NCBI GenBank assembly: GCA_026712715.1 | Contig: JAPOPW010000024.1 | Location: forward strand, 229,492-293,491 | Reading direction: 5' to 3' | DNA: 64,000 nt | Source: Immundisolibacterales bacterium | Lineage (GTDB): Bacteria > Pseudomonadota > Gammaproteobacteria > HK1 | Part shown: positions 39,437 to 48,264 of the stretch, piece after piece | How positions within the stretch are numbered: position 1 is the first letter of the stretch | Layout of the letters: every line of letters starts with the position of its first letter | Translations under genes and position numbers: made by a program | The notes under the pieces: generated by a model | Seen by the model: the letters and a program-made list of their open reading frames with translations, nothing else | The model's database searches: none | What the model was told of the DNA's origin: nothing

Positions 39437-39509
39437 GATTCCCGGGCACGGCGCAGTCTCGGGAATCGCATCCGTTCCAGTTTCGGAGGGGAGTCGAGCA
39501 CTCCCTCCG
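39437..39509 (-). terminator. Two hairpins between gntR and tdm
   Basis: One hairpin pairs CGGAGGGGAGT (39484-39494) with ACTCCCTCCG (39500-39509), with one bulge and a five-base loop. A second pairs GATTCCCG (39437-39444) with CGGGAATC (39460-39467). Both lie in the 180-base gap downstream of the gntR stop and upstream of tdm. No T-tracts follow on the minus strand. They may attenuate readthrough from gntR into tdm. Confidence 0.5.
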
Positions 39510-39532
39510 GCGTGCCGCGGCCGCCCCGGACT

Positions 39533-40240
39533 TCAGGAAGATGCCGCATCGACGAGAGACTTCCGGGCCAGGTCGAGATGGGCCTTCATCGCCCGCGCCG
39601 CCTGCTCCGCATTGCGCGTGCGCACCGCGTCGAAGACTGCCCGGTGCTGCGCGTTGTAGCGCCGGATCATCGCCCGCGACAGGGTGATCTGACGCATCCT
39701 GGCCCACTCGGCGTTGTTCCGGACCTCGCTCACCCGCTCGGTAATCCAGACCAGCATCGCGTTGCGCGTGCACTCCGCAAGGGCGAGGTGGAACGTTTCG
39801 TCGCCGGCGGCGAAGGCGTCCGCGTCCGCCTCGTTCCGCTCCATCACCTCGAGCGCACGTGCCGCCTTGGCAAGCGCCCGTTCGGTAGCGTTGAGCACCG
39901 CGAGGCGGACGATCTGCGGCTCGAGGGCGAAGCGGGTGTCGATGAGCTCGAGCGGACTCGTCGACCGGGCGATCGAGGACGTCTCGACCTCGGAGAAACA
40001 GACATATGTTCCGCTTCCCGGCCGCTTCTCGACGAACCCCCCTTCCTCGAGGCGACGCAGCGCGTCGCGGACCGTGCCGCGCGAGACCCCGAACTGTTCG
40101 GCGAACGCGCGCTCGGGCGGAAGCCTCTCGCCGTTGAGCAGATCGCCGCCGGTAATCCGGCGCCGGACCTGAACCGCGATGTCGCCCGCCCCGACCCGGT
40201 ACGGGCGATCTTCCGGTCGAGGATGCGAGTCGATCTCCAT
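39533..40240 (-). CDS. GntR-family transcriptional regulator, FCD (FadR) subfamily
   Basis: This 235-residue regulator has an N-terminal winged helix (GERLPPERAFAEQFGVSRGT, VRDALRRLEEGGFVEKRPGSG). An all-helical FCD effector domain follows, with probable metal/ligand residues in DETFHLALAECTRN and the late RRYNAQHRAVFDAVRTR segment. The ATG at 40240 has a GGAGG five bases upstream. It is divergent from gmaS and transcribed toward tdm. TGGTAC-type half-sites lie in its own promoter region and near tmm and the dimethylglycine-dehydrogenase-like gene. It is the best candidate for the local regulator of methylated-amine genes; that link is inference. Confidence 0.92.
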   Translation of the reverse strand: MEIDSHPRPEDRPYRVGAGDIAVQVRRRITGGDLLNGERLPPERAFAEQFGVSRGTVRDALRRLEEGGFVEKRPGSGTYVCFSEVETSSIARSTSPLELIDTRFALEPQIVRLAVLNATERALAKAARALEVMERNEADADAFAAGDETFHLALAECTRNAMLVWITERVSEVRNNAEWARMRQITLSRAMIRRYNAQHRAVFDAVRTRNAEQAARAMKAHLDLARKSLVDAASS

Positions 40241-40653
40241 CTTGCCTCCAGAATCACTCCGGTCCGAGCGCCAGCCCGTCGACCGGCCGCCACCGGAGAA
40301 CTCGGCATGCCGTCCGGGGCACCGTCGCGGTCCGTCCTCCGACTCCGGGAGAGACCCCGGCACGGGCGCGAAACTCCCGTTCCAACCGTTCGACCATCCG
40401 GCTAGCGTACCAGTCAAGCCGCAATTCTGGTACCAATAACGAGATTTTGGTTGAGTTTTGGTTTTGAACTGGTCATTATCGGTCTCTGCCACCAGACCCG
40501 GAACGCGACGAGCGACGTCATTCGACCGCCCGCGAGCCGCGCGCCGATCGGCTCGGGAAGAGGCCGGGGCGGCCGGATTCCACCACGGGCCGAAGGAAGG
40601 TCCCGCCGCGCCTGGCGACGGCGATTCGCAAGAGAGCGAGGAGAACGAAGAAA
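40241..40653. promoter_or_regulatory. Divergent control region between gntR and gmaS
   Basis: This 413-base interval contains no credible gene. An AT-rich core at 40420-40485 holds the palindrome TGGTACCA (40428-40435). Further half-sites are TACCA (40408-40412) and AACTGGTC (40467-40474). Two TTTTGGTT repeats lie at 40445-40452 and 40456-40463. TTGAGT (40451-40456) and CATTAT (40473-40478), 16 bases apart, may form the gmaS promoter. An AGGAG at 40639-40643 is the gmaS ribosome-binding site. Confidence 0.5.
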
Positions 40654-42132
40654 ATGGCGATGGACATCGAAGGTTTCGTGGAAGCGCCCGGACGGGCGGA
40701 GCAGGTCCGGCAGGTTCGCGAGATGATCGACCGCCTCGGCGTCGACTACCTGTACCTGCAGTTCGTGTCGATAACCGGGCGCATCTGCGGCAAGGGGATC
40801 CCCGCCGACCACTGGGAGAGCATCGCCGAGCGAGGCTTCCAGCTCGTGTACGGCGCAACCGTCAACCTCTTTCTCAACCGGCACGGCGAATACCTCGGCT
40901 ACGGCCCGCAGGACAAGGAGCTGGTGGGGATCCCGGAGCCGGAGACCTTCTGCCAGCTCCCCTGGGACAAGCGGGTCGCGCGCCTGTGGTGCACCCTGTT
41001 CCGCAACCGCGAGGAGCGCCGGGAGCCGGGAGCGTTCCTGACCTCGGACTCCCGCGGGAACCTGCGGCGCATCCACGACCAGTTCAAGGCGGAGCACGAC
41101 GGGCTGCACCTGCGCCACGGCACCGAGCCCGAGATGATGTGGCTCAAGCGCGGCCCCGACGGCAAGCCGGACGGCGGCTTCTCCAACCCCTACTGCTACC
41201 ACATCGACCAGTTCGAGAGCCTGCGCCCGGTGTACCTGCGGGTCATCGAGTACTCGCGGGCGATGGGGCTCGACATGATCCAGGGCGACCACGAGGACGC
41301 GCCCGGCCAGCTCGAGCTCAACTTCACGTTCGACGATCCGCTGCGCACCGCGGACCGCCTCACCACCTACCGCCAGATCTGCGCTCAGGTCGCGCGCGAG
41401 AACAACCTCATCGCGTGCTTCATGTCGAAGCCGTTCATGGGGGTCTCCGCCTCGGGCTGCCATCACAACATCAGCTTCTGGCGAGGCGGGGAGGAGTCCA
41501 TCAAGCGGCTCGGACACGACCCGTCCCCGCTTCCCGGCATGGACGAGAACTTCACGTATCTGTCCGGCGGCGAGAACACCTTCATGCCGGACACCGACGA
41601 CGTGCAGTTGCCGGGAAAGGTCGGATTGCAGGTCGTCGGCGGCATCGTCACCCACCTCGGGGCGCTGACCGCGATCGGCTGCTCCACCGTCAACTCGTAC
41701 CGGCGTCTGTGGGACACCGGCTTCTGGGCGCCGGTCTTCGCGGACTGGGGCTACCAGAACCGCACGACGGGCCTTCGCATCTCGGCCCCCGGGCGTTTCG
41801 AGTACCGGGCGGTCGACTCGATGGTCAATCCGCACCTGATGGCCGGCGCCATCATCAAGGCGGCAGACTACGGCATCCGCAACGACATCGACCCCGGTCC
41901 GCCCGAGGACCGGAACATCTACCAGGCGATGGAGGCGGGCAAGCAGGTCAAGCGCCTGCCGATGACCCTCGGCGACTCGCTCGAGGCCCTGAAGAACGAC
42001 GACGTCATCCGCTCGGCGATGCCGGGAGAGATGTACCGGCTCTTCGACGAGTACAAGCGGGACGAGTGGGAACGCTTCCTCCACACGAGCACCGAGTGGG
42101 ACATGCAGACGTACCTCGACTGCCTGCCCTGA
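40654..42132 (+). CDS. gmaS: Gamma-glutamylmethylamide synthetase (glutamine synthetase-like)
   Basis: GmaS ligates methylamine to glutamate using ATP, the entry step of the N-methylglutamate pathway. The 492-residue product has the glutamine synthetase catalytic fold. Visible motifs are the Glu-rich metal segment GDHEDAPGQLELNFTFDDPL, the His-containing SGCHHNISFW segment, and NSYRRLWDTGFWAP followed by QNRTTGLRI for nucleotide and glutamate binding. Compared with glutamine synthetase, the N-terminal beta-grasp part is short and altered (YLYLQFVSITGRICGKGIP). Direct succession by mgsABC makes GmaS much more likely than ordinary GlnA. ATG 40654 has an AGGAG ten bases upstream. Confidence 0.93.
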   Translation: MAMDIEGFVEAPGRAEQVRQVREMIDRLGVDYLYLQFVSITGRICGKGIPADHWESIAERGFQLVYGATVNLFLNRHGEYLGYGPQDKELVGIPEPETFCQLPWDKRVARLWCTLFRNREERREPGAFLTSDSRGNLRRIHDQFKAEHDGLHLRHGTEPEMMWLKRGPDGKPDGGFSNPYCYHIDQFESLRPVYLRVIEYSRAMGLDMIQGDHEDAPGQLELNFTFDDPLRTADRLTTYRQICAQVARENNLIACFMSKPFMGVSASGCHHNISFWRGGEESIKRLGHDPSPLPGMDENFTYLSGGENTFMPDTDDVQLPGKVGLQVVGGIVTHLGALTAIGCSTVNSYRRLWDTGFWAPVFADWGYQNRTTGLRISAPGRFEYRAVDSMVNPHLMAGAIIKAADYGIRNDIDPGPPEDRNIYQAMEAGKQVKRLPMTLGDSLEALKNDDVIRSAMPGEMYRLFDEYKRDEWERFLHTSTEWDMQTYLDCLP

Positions 42133-42282
42133 CCCGGCGGGGGAGCGGCCGCGTCCGCACCGGGCGGCGCGCCGGCCGGAGCGGCTGCGGCACGCGGAAA
42201 CGGTCGCGGGAGGCGGGCCGCCCGTGCCCATCCCCGCGTCGCCGGGGTCGCCGGCCCGCCAACCACTGACGGAAGAAGGAAC

Positions 42283-43218
42283 ATGTGCGGAATAGCAGGA
42301 GTGATTCACCGGGGCGCACTGAGCGGCATCGGCGCCGAGATGACCTCGATGCTGCAGGCGCTCCGGCACCGCGGCCCCGACTCGACCGGGTTCGCCATCT
42401 ACGGCACCCCCGTCGAGGGCGACTTCGTGATGCGGCTCAAGGTCGCAGAGCAGGAGGACATGTCCTCCGGCTTCGACATCCACGCCAAGATCCGCGCCCG
42501 GGCGCAGGAGGTGGACCGCCGGCTCGCCGAGCTCGGGGTCGTGGTAAAGGACCGGGCCGCCTCCACCGAGTACGCCATGCGGTACGTCATCTCGTTCGAT
42601 GGCGACCTCGAGCACCTCGCGCGCTACGTGGAGGACGTGGAGGGCACCGAGATCCTCTCCCTCGGCGGGGCGCTCGAGCTCGTCAAGGACCTCGGCGACG
42701 CGACGGTGGTATCGGAGCAGTACGAGCTCGGCGGCTTTCAGGGGACCCACGCGATCGGGCACACCCGCATGGCGACCGAGTCCGACGTCGACATCCGCTC
42801 CGCCCATCCCTACTGGGCGTTCCCCTACAACGACATCTCGGTGGTCCACAACGGCCAGCTCACGAACTACTGGATGAAGCGCCGGGACATGGAGCGCAAG
42901 GGGCACCGGTTCATGTCCGACTGCGACTCGGAGCTGCTCGCCGTCTACACCGCGCACAATCTCGCCCACGGGGTGTCTCTCGAGGAGTCGCTGGAGCGCT
43001 CGATCCGGGAGATCGACGGGGTCTTCACCTATCTCGTCGCGACCCGCGACCAGCTCGGGATGGCGAAGGACACGATGGCGGCGAAGCCCCTCGTCCTCTA
43101 CGAGAGCGACGATCTCATCGCGCTCGCCTCCGAGGAGGTCGCGATCCGCGCCATCCTTCCCGAGGAGATCGACACCCACGATCCCTACGACGAAGAGATT
43201 CGGGTGTGGCAGGCATGA
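42283..43218 (+). CDS. mgsA: N-methylglutamate synthase subunit A (class II glutamine amidotransferase)
   Basis: This 311-residue subunit is a class II glutamine amidotransferase domain, with the catalytic Cys exposed after removal of the initial Met (MCGIAGVIHRG). The segments LRHRGPDSTGFAIYG and GTHAIGHTRMATESDVD are family hallmarks, and VVHNGQLTNYW follows. In N-methylglutamate synthase this subunit would act on gamma-glutamylmethylamide, releasing methylamine for transfer to 2-oxoglutarate. The start has a GAAGGA upstream. The stop codon overlaps the mgsB start (ATGA), so the two are coupled. Annotation engines often call these genes glxB-like. Confidence 0.9.
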   Translation: MCGIAGVIHRGALSGIGAEMTSMLQALRHRGPDSTGFAIYGTPVEGDFVMRLKVAEQEDMSSGFDIHAKIRARAQEVDRRLAELGVVVKDRAASTEYAMRYVISFDGDLEHLARYVEDVEGTEILSLGGALELVKDLGDATVVSEQYELGGFQGTHAIGHTRMATESDVDIRSAHPYWAFPYNDISVVHNGQLTNYWMKRRDMERKGHRFMSDCDSELLAVYTAHNLAHGVSLEESLERSIREIDGVFTYLVATRDQLGMAKDTMAAKPLVLYESDDLIALASEEVAIRAILPEEIDTHDPYDEEIRVWQA

Positions 43219-44054
43219 AGTCGCAGGACGATCGCACCTACGAGATGGGGCTGCACACCGAGCAGCTCGCGGGGCGCACCCAGCAGGTCTTCTTCCGTCC
43301 CGAGGAAGAAGAGCGGTTTGTGTACCCCTGGGCGCCGGACGTCGACTACAACCGGCGGGCCGAGGTCGACGCGGACTCGCTGACCTCGACGGAGGTGAAC
43401 ACGAAGCTCCGCGAGCTCATGAACGAGGGCTACGGCTCCATCGTGGTGAGGAACCCGCGCGGCAAGCACTCGCTCGGGGTGGGGATCCTCAATCGGCTGA
43501 ACCTCATCTTCGAGGGCTCCCTTGGCTATTTCGCGGTTGGTCTCATCGACGGCCCGAACGTGCGCATCCGGGGCCGGGTCGGGTGGTCGTGCGGCGAGAA
43601 CATGATGGCCGGCACGATTCTCATAGAAAAGAACGCGGGCTCCACCTTCGGCGCCGCGATGCGCGGCGGAGACCTCGTGTGCCGGGGCTCGGTGGGCTCG
43701 CGGACCGGCATCGACATGAAGGGCGGAACGATCGTCGTCGGCGGGGACACCGGGGCGTTCTCCGGCTTCATGATGCAGCGCGGCCGGATGGTCGTGTGCG
43801 GGAACGCGGGCAAGAACCTCGGCGACTCGATGTACGACGGCACGATCTACGTCGGCGGGGAGATCCGGGACCTCGGGGTTGACGCGGTCCCGGCCGAGCT
43901 CACCGACCTCGATCGGGCGTGGCTCACGCGCAAGCTCGGGCAGTACGAGCTGCTTCCGGCGCACGGGGTCGACCACTTCACCAAGATCGTCGCCGGCAAG
44001 CAGCTCTGGAACTACGACAACCTCGAGCCCGCGGAGAAGAAGCTGATCCTCTGA
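43215..44054 (+). CDS. mgsB: N-methylglutamate synthase subunit B (GXGXG domain)
   Basis: This 279-residue subunit corresponds to the C-terminal GXGXG beta-helix domain of glutamate synthase large chain. The repeated Gly-rich turns are seen in LGYFAVGLIDGPNVRIRG, GTILIEKNAGSTFGAAMRGG and GGDTGAFSGFMMQRGRMVVC. It has no catalytic residues and forms a structural or channel component. It starts at the ATG that overlaps the mgsA stop and ends 101 bases before mgsC. Confidence 0.9.
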   Translation: MKSQDDRTYEMGLHTEQLAGRTQQVFFRPEEEERFVYPWAPDVDYNRRAEVDADSLTSTEVNTKLRELMNEGYGSIVVRNPRGKHSLGVGILNRLNLIFEGSLGYFAVGLIDGPNVRIRGRVGWSCGENMMAGTILIEKNAGSTFGAAMRGGDLVCRGSVGSRTGIDMKGGTIVVGGDTGAFSGFMMQRGRMVVCGNAGKNLGDSMYDGTIYVGGEIRDLGVDAVPAELTDLDRAWLTRKLGQYELLPAHGVDHFTKIVAGKQLWNYDNLEPAEKKLIL

Positions 44055-44155
44055 AGCCGGTCCGGGGAATCCGACCCTCGCGAAGGAGGGTCGGCCCATC
44101 GCGATTCGGCTCCGGGGACCACCTGACCCGGGCGGACACGGGAGAGAAACCGAAA

Positions 44156-45532
44156 ATGGCGAAGAGCGAGATTGCGCCGCGGCCGGAACCGGGCGCGAAG
44201 CCCCAACGCAACACGAGCATTCTCGGGCGGAGCCGAATCTTCACCCGCGAGGTGATCGACGACATCCACATCAAGTCCGAGCTCGGCCGCTACCGGATGC
44301 GCGGCTTCTCGATGTTCAAGCCGATCCCGCACTGGGACGACCTCACGTTCCTTCCGGGCACCCTGACCCGCTTCGTGATCGAGGGCTACCGGGAGAAGTG
44401 CGACACGAAGACCGTCATCGGGCCGCGCGCCAAGCGCCCGCTGGAGCTCGACATCCCGGTCTACGTCACCGGCATGAGCTTCGGCGCGCTCTCCTACGAG
44501 GCGAAGACCGCGCTCGCCCGCGGCGCCACCATGGCCGGCACCGCGACCTGTTCCGGGGAGGGCGGCATGATCCCGGACGAGCGCCGCTACTCGACCAAGT
44601 GGTTCTACCAGAACATCCAGTCGCGCTACGGCTTCAACCCCCATCACCTCGTGCTCGCGGACGCGTGCGAGTTCTTCATCGGCCAGGGATGCAAGGTGGG
44701 GCTTGGCGGCCATCTCATGGGCCAGAAAGTGACGGACCAGGTCGCGGAGATGCGGAGCCTTCCGGCCGGCATCGACCAGCGCTCCCCGGCCCGCCACCCG
44801 GACTGGCTCGGGCCGGACGACCTCGCGCTCAAGATCATCGAGATCCGGGAGGCGACGGACTGGCAGATCCCGATCCAGCTCAAGCTCGGGGCGGCCCGGG
44901 TCTATGACGACGTGCGCATGGCCGTGAAGTGCGACCCGGACTCCATCTACATCGACGGGATGGAGGGCGGCACCGGCGCGGGGCCGCACCTTGCAACCGA
45001 GGAGACGGGGGTTCCGGGCATGGCCGCCATCCGCCAGGCGCGCCGGGCCATCGACGACCTCGGCAAGCGGGGCGAGATCTCCCTCGTCTACGCGGGCGGC
45101 ATCCGCAACGGCGGGGACGTCGCCAAGGCGCTCGCGCTCGGCGCCGACGCGATCGCGATCGGCCACTCGGTCCTGATGGCCCTCAACTGCAACAAGGACA
45201 TCCCCGAAGCCGACTTCGAGACCGAGATCGGGGTCGAGGCGGGGCACTGCTACCACTGCCATACCGGTCGCTGCCCGGTGGGGGTGGCGACGCAGGACCC
45301 TGCCTTGCGGGCGCGGCTCGATCCGGACGACGCGGCCGAGCGGGTGTACAACTTCCTGCATACCCTCACCATCGAAGCGCAGATGATGGCGCGCGCCTGC
45401 GGGAAGACCGACGTGCACAGCCTCGAGCCCGAGGACCTCGCCGCGCTCACGATGGAGGCGTCGGCGATGGCCGGGGTTCCGCTCGCGGGCACCGGCTACA
45501 CGGTCGGCATCGAGGACTATCACCACCTGTAG
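44156..45532 (+). CDS. mgsC: N-methylglutamate synthase subunit C (glutamate synthase-like FMN domain)
   Basis: This 458-residue subunit carries the FMN-binding (beta/alpha)8 domain of glutamate synthase. Recognisable parts are YVTGMSFGALSYEAKTALAR, ATCSGEGGMIPDER, the FMN/phosphate segment YIDGMEGGTGAGPH and LVYAGGIRNGGDVAKALALG. The cysteine cluster CYHCHTGRCPVGVATQDP would bind an iron-sulphur centre. With MgsA and MgsB it would make N-methylglutamate from gamma-glutamylmethylamide and 2-oxoglutarate. ATG 44156 is preceded by GGAGAG. Confidence 0.92.
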   Translation: MAKSEIAPRPEPGAKPQRNTSILGRSRIFTREVIDDIHIKSELGRYRMRGFSMFKPIPHWDDLTFLPGTLTRFVIEGYREKCDTKTVIGPRAKRPLELDIPVYVTGMSFGALSYEAKTALARGATMAGTATCSGEGGMIPDERRYSTKWFYQNIQSRYGFNPHHLVLADACEFFIGQGCKVGLGGHLMGQKVTDQVAEMRSLPAGIDQRSPARHPDWLGPDDLALKIIEIREATDWQIPIQLKLGAARVYDDVRMAVKCDPDSIYIDGMEGGTGAGPHLATEETGVPGMAAIRQARRAIDDLGKRGEISLVYAGGIRNGGDVAKALALGADAIAIGHSVLMALNCNKDIPEADFETEIGVEAGHCYHCHTGRCPVGVATQDPALRARLDPDDAAERVYNFLHTLTIEAQMMARACGKTDVHSLEPEDLAALTMEASAMAGVPLAGTGYTVGIEDYHHL

Positions 45533-45640
45533 GGGAGCGCACCCGGACCGACCGAGGCGCCGGACGGGCTCGGCAGAACGCTGCCGCGCACCCGGGGTCG
45601 GGCCGCCGGCCGCGCGCGGGAGAAGAGGCAGGAGACCACA

Positions 45641-46051
45641 ATGGCAGGCAGCAGCTACAAGGGATCCGACATCAAGAGTGTCGATCAGTTCATCTCGGGC
45701 GACGGGCTCGACTCGGAGCGCGAGAAGGAGATCGGCCAGCACATCGGCTATCGTTACGACGTCAACCTGGTTCCGGACTACGATCGGGTGACCCCGTTCC
45801 TCCGGCGCTACATGGAGCTCATGGGCTGGGACGACCTCAACTGGCTCGAAGACGTCCACATGGGCTACGAGGAAGGGAACGCCGCGGTGTTCGACCGGAA
45901 CATCAACGGCTGGGTCCGGGTCCCGGACGACATCGAGCTGCCGGACAACCAGCAGGACCGCGACATGATCGCGCGCGAGCTGCTCGTCAAGTTCCAGATG
46001 TCGGAGCGGCACCCGATGGTGCAGCTCCGCGAGGCGTACAAGAAGTTCTGA
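45641..46051 (+). CDS. Small conserved-looking protein of unknown function in the mgs operon
   Basis: I do not recognise this 136-residue soluble protein. It is acidic and rich in Asp, Glu and aromatic residues (GYRYDVNLVPDYDRVTPFLR, YMELMGWDDLNWLEDVHMGY). There is no signal peptide, membrane helix or Cys motif. A clear AGGAGA precedes the ATG. Its place between mgsC and the nitrilase-family gene, with similar GC and codon use, suggests a real gene co-expressed with the methylamine pathway. An accessory role for GmaS or Mgs is possible but unproven. Confidence 0.75.
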   Translation: MAGSSYKGSDIKSVDQFISGDGLDSEREKEIGQHIGYRYDVNLVPDYDRVTPFLRRYMELMGWDDLNWLEDVHMGYEEGNAAVFDRNINGWVRVPDDIELPDNQQDRDMIARELLVKFQMSERHPMVQLREAYKKF

Positions 46052-46094
46052 GTCGGTACGAAGACCGCCGGCCGACGAAACGAGGAGGGCGAAC

Positions 46095-46952
46095 ATGGCA
46101 CGCGAGGTACGGATCGGCTGCGTGCAGACGCGGCCGCTCGCCACCTTCCGGGAGGCGACGGAGGAAGCGCTGCGGCTCGCGCGCGAGGCGGTGGCGGCCG
46201 GAGCGCAGCTCGTGTGCCTGCCCGAGTACTGCGGCGGGCTCAAGAGCGAGGGCGGGCTGTTCGCGCCCCCGAGCGCGCCAGAGGACCGTCACCCGGTGCT
46301 CGCCGCGCTCCGCGGCTTCGCGGGCGAGGCGGGGGTGTGGATGCTGGTCGGATCGGTGGCCGTCGACGGCCCGGACGATCGCCTCGTCAACCGGGGCTTC
46401 GTGATCGACGACCGGGGAAGGGTCCGGGCCCGCTACGACAAGGTCCACCTCTTCGACGTGGACCTTTCGCCCACCCTGCGCTACCGCGAGTCCGCGGTGG
46501 TTGCTCCGGGAGGCGACGCGGTCGTCGTGGACACTCCCTGGGGCCGCCTCGGCATGACCATCTGCTATGACCTGCGCTTTCCCCAGCTCTACCGCGCGCT
46601 CGCGCAGGCCGGGGCGGAGATCCTCGTCGTGCCGGCCGCGTTCACCCGCGTGACCGGCGAGGCGCACTGGCATGTCCTCAACCGGGCCCGGGCCATCGAG
46701 AACGGCGCGGTGGTGGTGGCCCCGTGCGCGGTGGGCGAGGTTCCGGGCGGCGGCGCCGCCTACGGCCACTCCCTCATCGTCTCGCCGTGGGGCGAGGTGC
46801 TCGCCGACGGCGGGTCGGGGGTCGGCTTCCTCGTCGAGACGGTGGACGTCGGCCGCGTCGCCGAGGCGCGCGGGAGGATCCCGAGCCTCGAGCACGACCG
46901 TCCCTTCCGCGTTCCGGCGGCCCCCGCCGAGAGGCCCCGCGCCGCCGCCTGA
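46095..46952 (+). CDS. Carbon-nitrogen hydrolase (nitrilase superfamily)
   Basis: This 285-residue enzyme hydrolyses C-N bonds in amides or nitriles. The Glu-Lys-Cys catalytic triad is visible in LVCLPEYCGG, RYDKVHLFDVDL and GMTICYDLRFPQLYR. The last motif is typical of the Nit/omega-amidase branch. A strong GAGGAGG precedes the ATG, 43 bases after the small unknown gene. In this operon an amidase acting on a glutamate-derived amide, such as gamma-glutamylmethylamide or 2-oxoglutaramate, is plausible; this is inference from context. Confidence 0.9.
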   Translation: MAREVRIGCVQTRPLATFREATEEALRLAREAVAAGAQLVCLPEYCGGLKSEGGLFAPPSAPEDRHPVLAALRGFAGEAGVWMLVGSVAVDGPDDRLVNRGFVIDDRGRVRARYDKVHLFDVDLSPTLRYRESAVVAPGGDAVVVDTPWGRLGMTICYDLRFPQLYRALAQAGAEILVVPAAFTRVTGEAHWHVLNRARAIENGAVVVAPCAVGEVPGGGAAYGHSLIVSPWGEVLADGGSGVGFLVETVDVGRVAEARGRIPSLEHDRPFRVPAAPAERPRAAA

Positions 46953-47030
46953 CCGCAGGACCGGCCGGTACGCGCGGAGGTGACGACGGACCGAAGCATG
47001 CCGCGGATTCGACGGACCGGTTGACTCACG

Positions 47031-47606
47031 ATGCGGCCCGAGTCGAACGTGGTGCGCCTCGACGGAGCCAACGCCGAGCTTCGCGACCGGTTCCTTCGCT
47101 GGCAGTGCCGGGTACGACAGATCGCGATGCGCCGCCATGAGGGCCGGCCGACGAGCGGGATGACCCCCGTCGTCGCAACCGGGGACGAGCCGGTCGCGCG
47201 CATCGTCACCGTGCTCTGCAAGCTTCCGGAGCACTCGGTCACCATGGAGCTCCGTCACCTCGCCCGCCGCACCCACGATCCGGCCGAGCGGCGAGAGAGC
47301 GCCCTCAAGCTGTTCGCCGAGCGCCATTACCAGGCCGCGAAGGAGTTCTCCGACCGGCTGACCGCATGCTTCCCGCCCGATTCCGCGACTGCCGGGCGTC
47401 TTGCGGCGGCCCGCGAGTGCCGGCTCGATTTCGAGCAGTTCGGCCAGCGTTTCCGCGTACAGTGCACGGTCCGGCGTCTCTCGGAGCACAATCCGCTCCG
47501 CGAGGCCACCTTCTGGCACAACCTGCTTTTCAACCCGATGCTGACCGCCGACTCCATCATTCTCGGTTTCGAGCCCGACTGGGGGCGGAGCGAGGCCGAG
47601 GGCTGA
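47031..47606 (+). CDS. Hypothetical protein
   Basis: This 191-residue soluble protein matches no family I recognise. It has a helical, Arg-rich centre (MELRHLARRTHDPAERRESA) and a C-terminal region with FGQRFRVQCTVRRLSEHNPL and NPMLTADSIILGFEPDWG. No signal peptide or membrane segment is seen. The reading frame has the third-position GC bias of neighbouring genes, so it is probably real. It precedes the EamA-like gene by 43 bases on the same strand. Confidence 0.6.
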   Translation: MRPESNVVRLDGANAELRDRFLRWQCRVRQIAMRRHEGRPTSGMTPVVATGDEPVARIVTVLCKLPEHSVTMELRHLARRTHDPAERRESALKLFAERHYQAAKEFSDRLTACFPPDSATAGRLAAARECRLDFEQFGQRFRVQCTVRRLSEHNPLREATFWHNLLFNPMLTADSIILGFEPDWGRSEAEG

Positions 47607-47649
47607 GACGCCGGCCGCGCTCTCCCCGGGTTGCGGAGGACCTCCCAAG

Positions 47650-48135
47650 ATGTACCTTTCCCTGGCCCTGCTGCTCGGCGTCACGGTCCTTTACGCGGGG
47701 TACAACCTGCTCGTCAAGGTGTCGAGCGGACACGTTCCCGCCGCGGCGACGACGCCGATCCTCGCCACCATTTCGCTGCAGGTCGCGGCGGTGACCGTAT
47801 CGGCCGCATTCGCGCTCGTCCTCGTGTCGCGCGGCGGTCACGTGCTCGCGATCTCGCCGGCCGCGGTCGCCTGGGCGGTGGCGGCGGGACTTTGCATCGG
47901 CGCGGCCGAGATCGGCTACTTCTACGTCTTTCGCGGCGTCGGCGGTGGCGAGCCGATGGCGGCGAATGTCGCGATTCCGGTCGTCGTGAGCGGCGCCATC
48001 GTCCTCACCCTCGTTGTGTCCTGGCTCGTGCTCCGCGAGCCCGTCACCTGGGTCCGGCTGGCCGGCGCGGCGCTCGTGGTTGCCGGGGTGGTCGTCCTCT
48101 TCGCGGACTCGGCACGCGCGGCGCCCGCCGCCTAG
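47650..48135 (+). CDS. EamA/DMT-family membrane protein, half-size
   Basis: This 161-residue protein resembles one EamA repeat of the drug/metabolite transporter superfamily, about half the usual ten-helix size. It has about five hydrophobic segments. The end REPVTWVRLAGAALVVAGVV is the characteristic C-terminal pattern of an EamA unit. Half-size members function as dimers in some cases. A GGAGG precedes the ATG. Substrate unknown. Confidence 0.75.
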   Translation: MYLSLALLLGVTVLYAGYNLLVKVSSGHVPAAATTPILATISLQVAAVTVSAAFALVLVSRGGHVLAISPAAVAWAVAAGLCIGAAEIGYFYVFRGVGGGEPMAANVAIPVVVSGAIVLTLVVSWLVLREPVTWVRLAGAALVVAGVVVLFADSARAAPAA

Positions 48136-48264
48136 TCGGCACGACGCGCGATCCCCCCGTCCCGCGGGCCGCCGGCTTACGGGAAGCGCGACCACGGCGA
48201 ATCGGCGGCCGATGATGGCAAGATACGCAAATCGTACAAAATCGAAGCGAGCCCGGAATCTCAC

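Noticed and set aside
36971..46952. Alphaproteobacterial (Roseobacter-type) origin, suggested by tmm, tdm and mgs genes
   Set aside because: AceE-type E1, RNase T and PolB point to Gammaproteobacteria; the amine genes are known to spread across classes.
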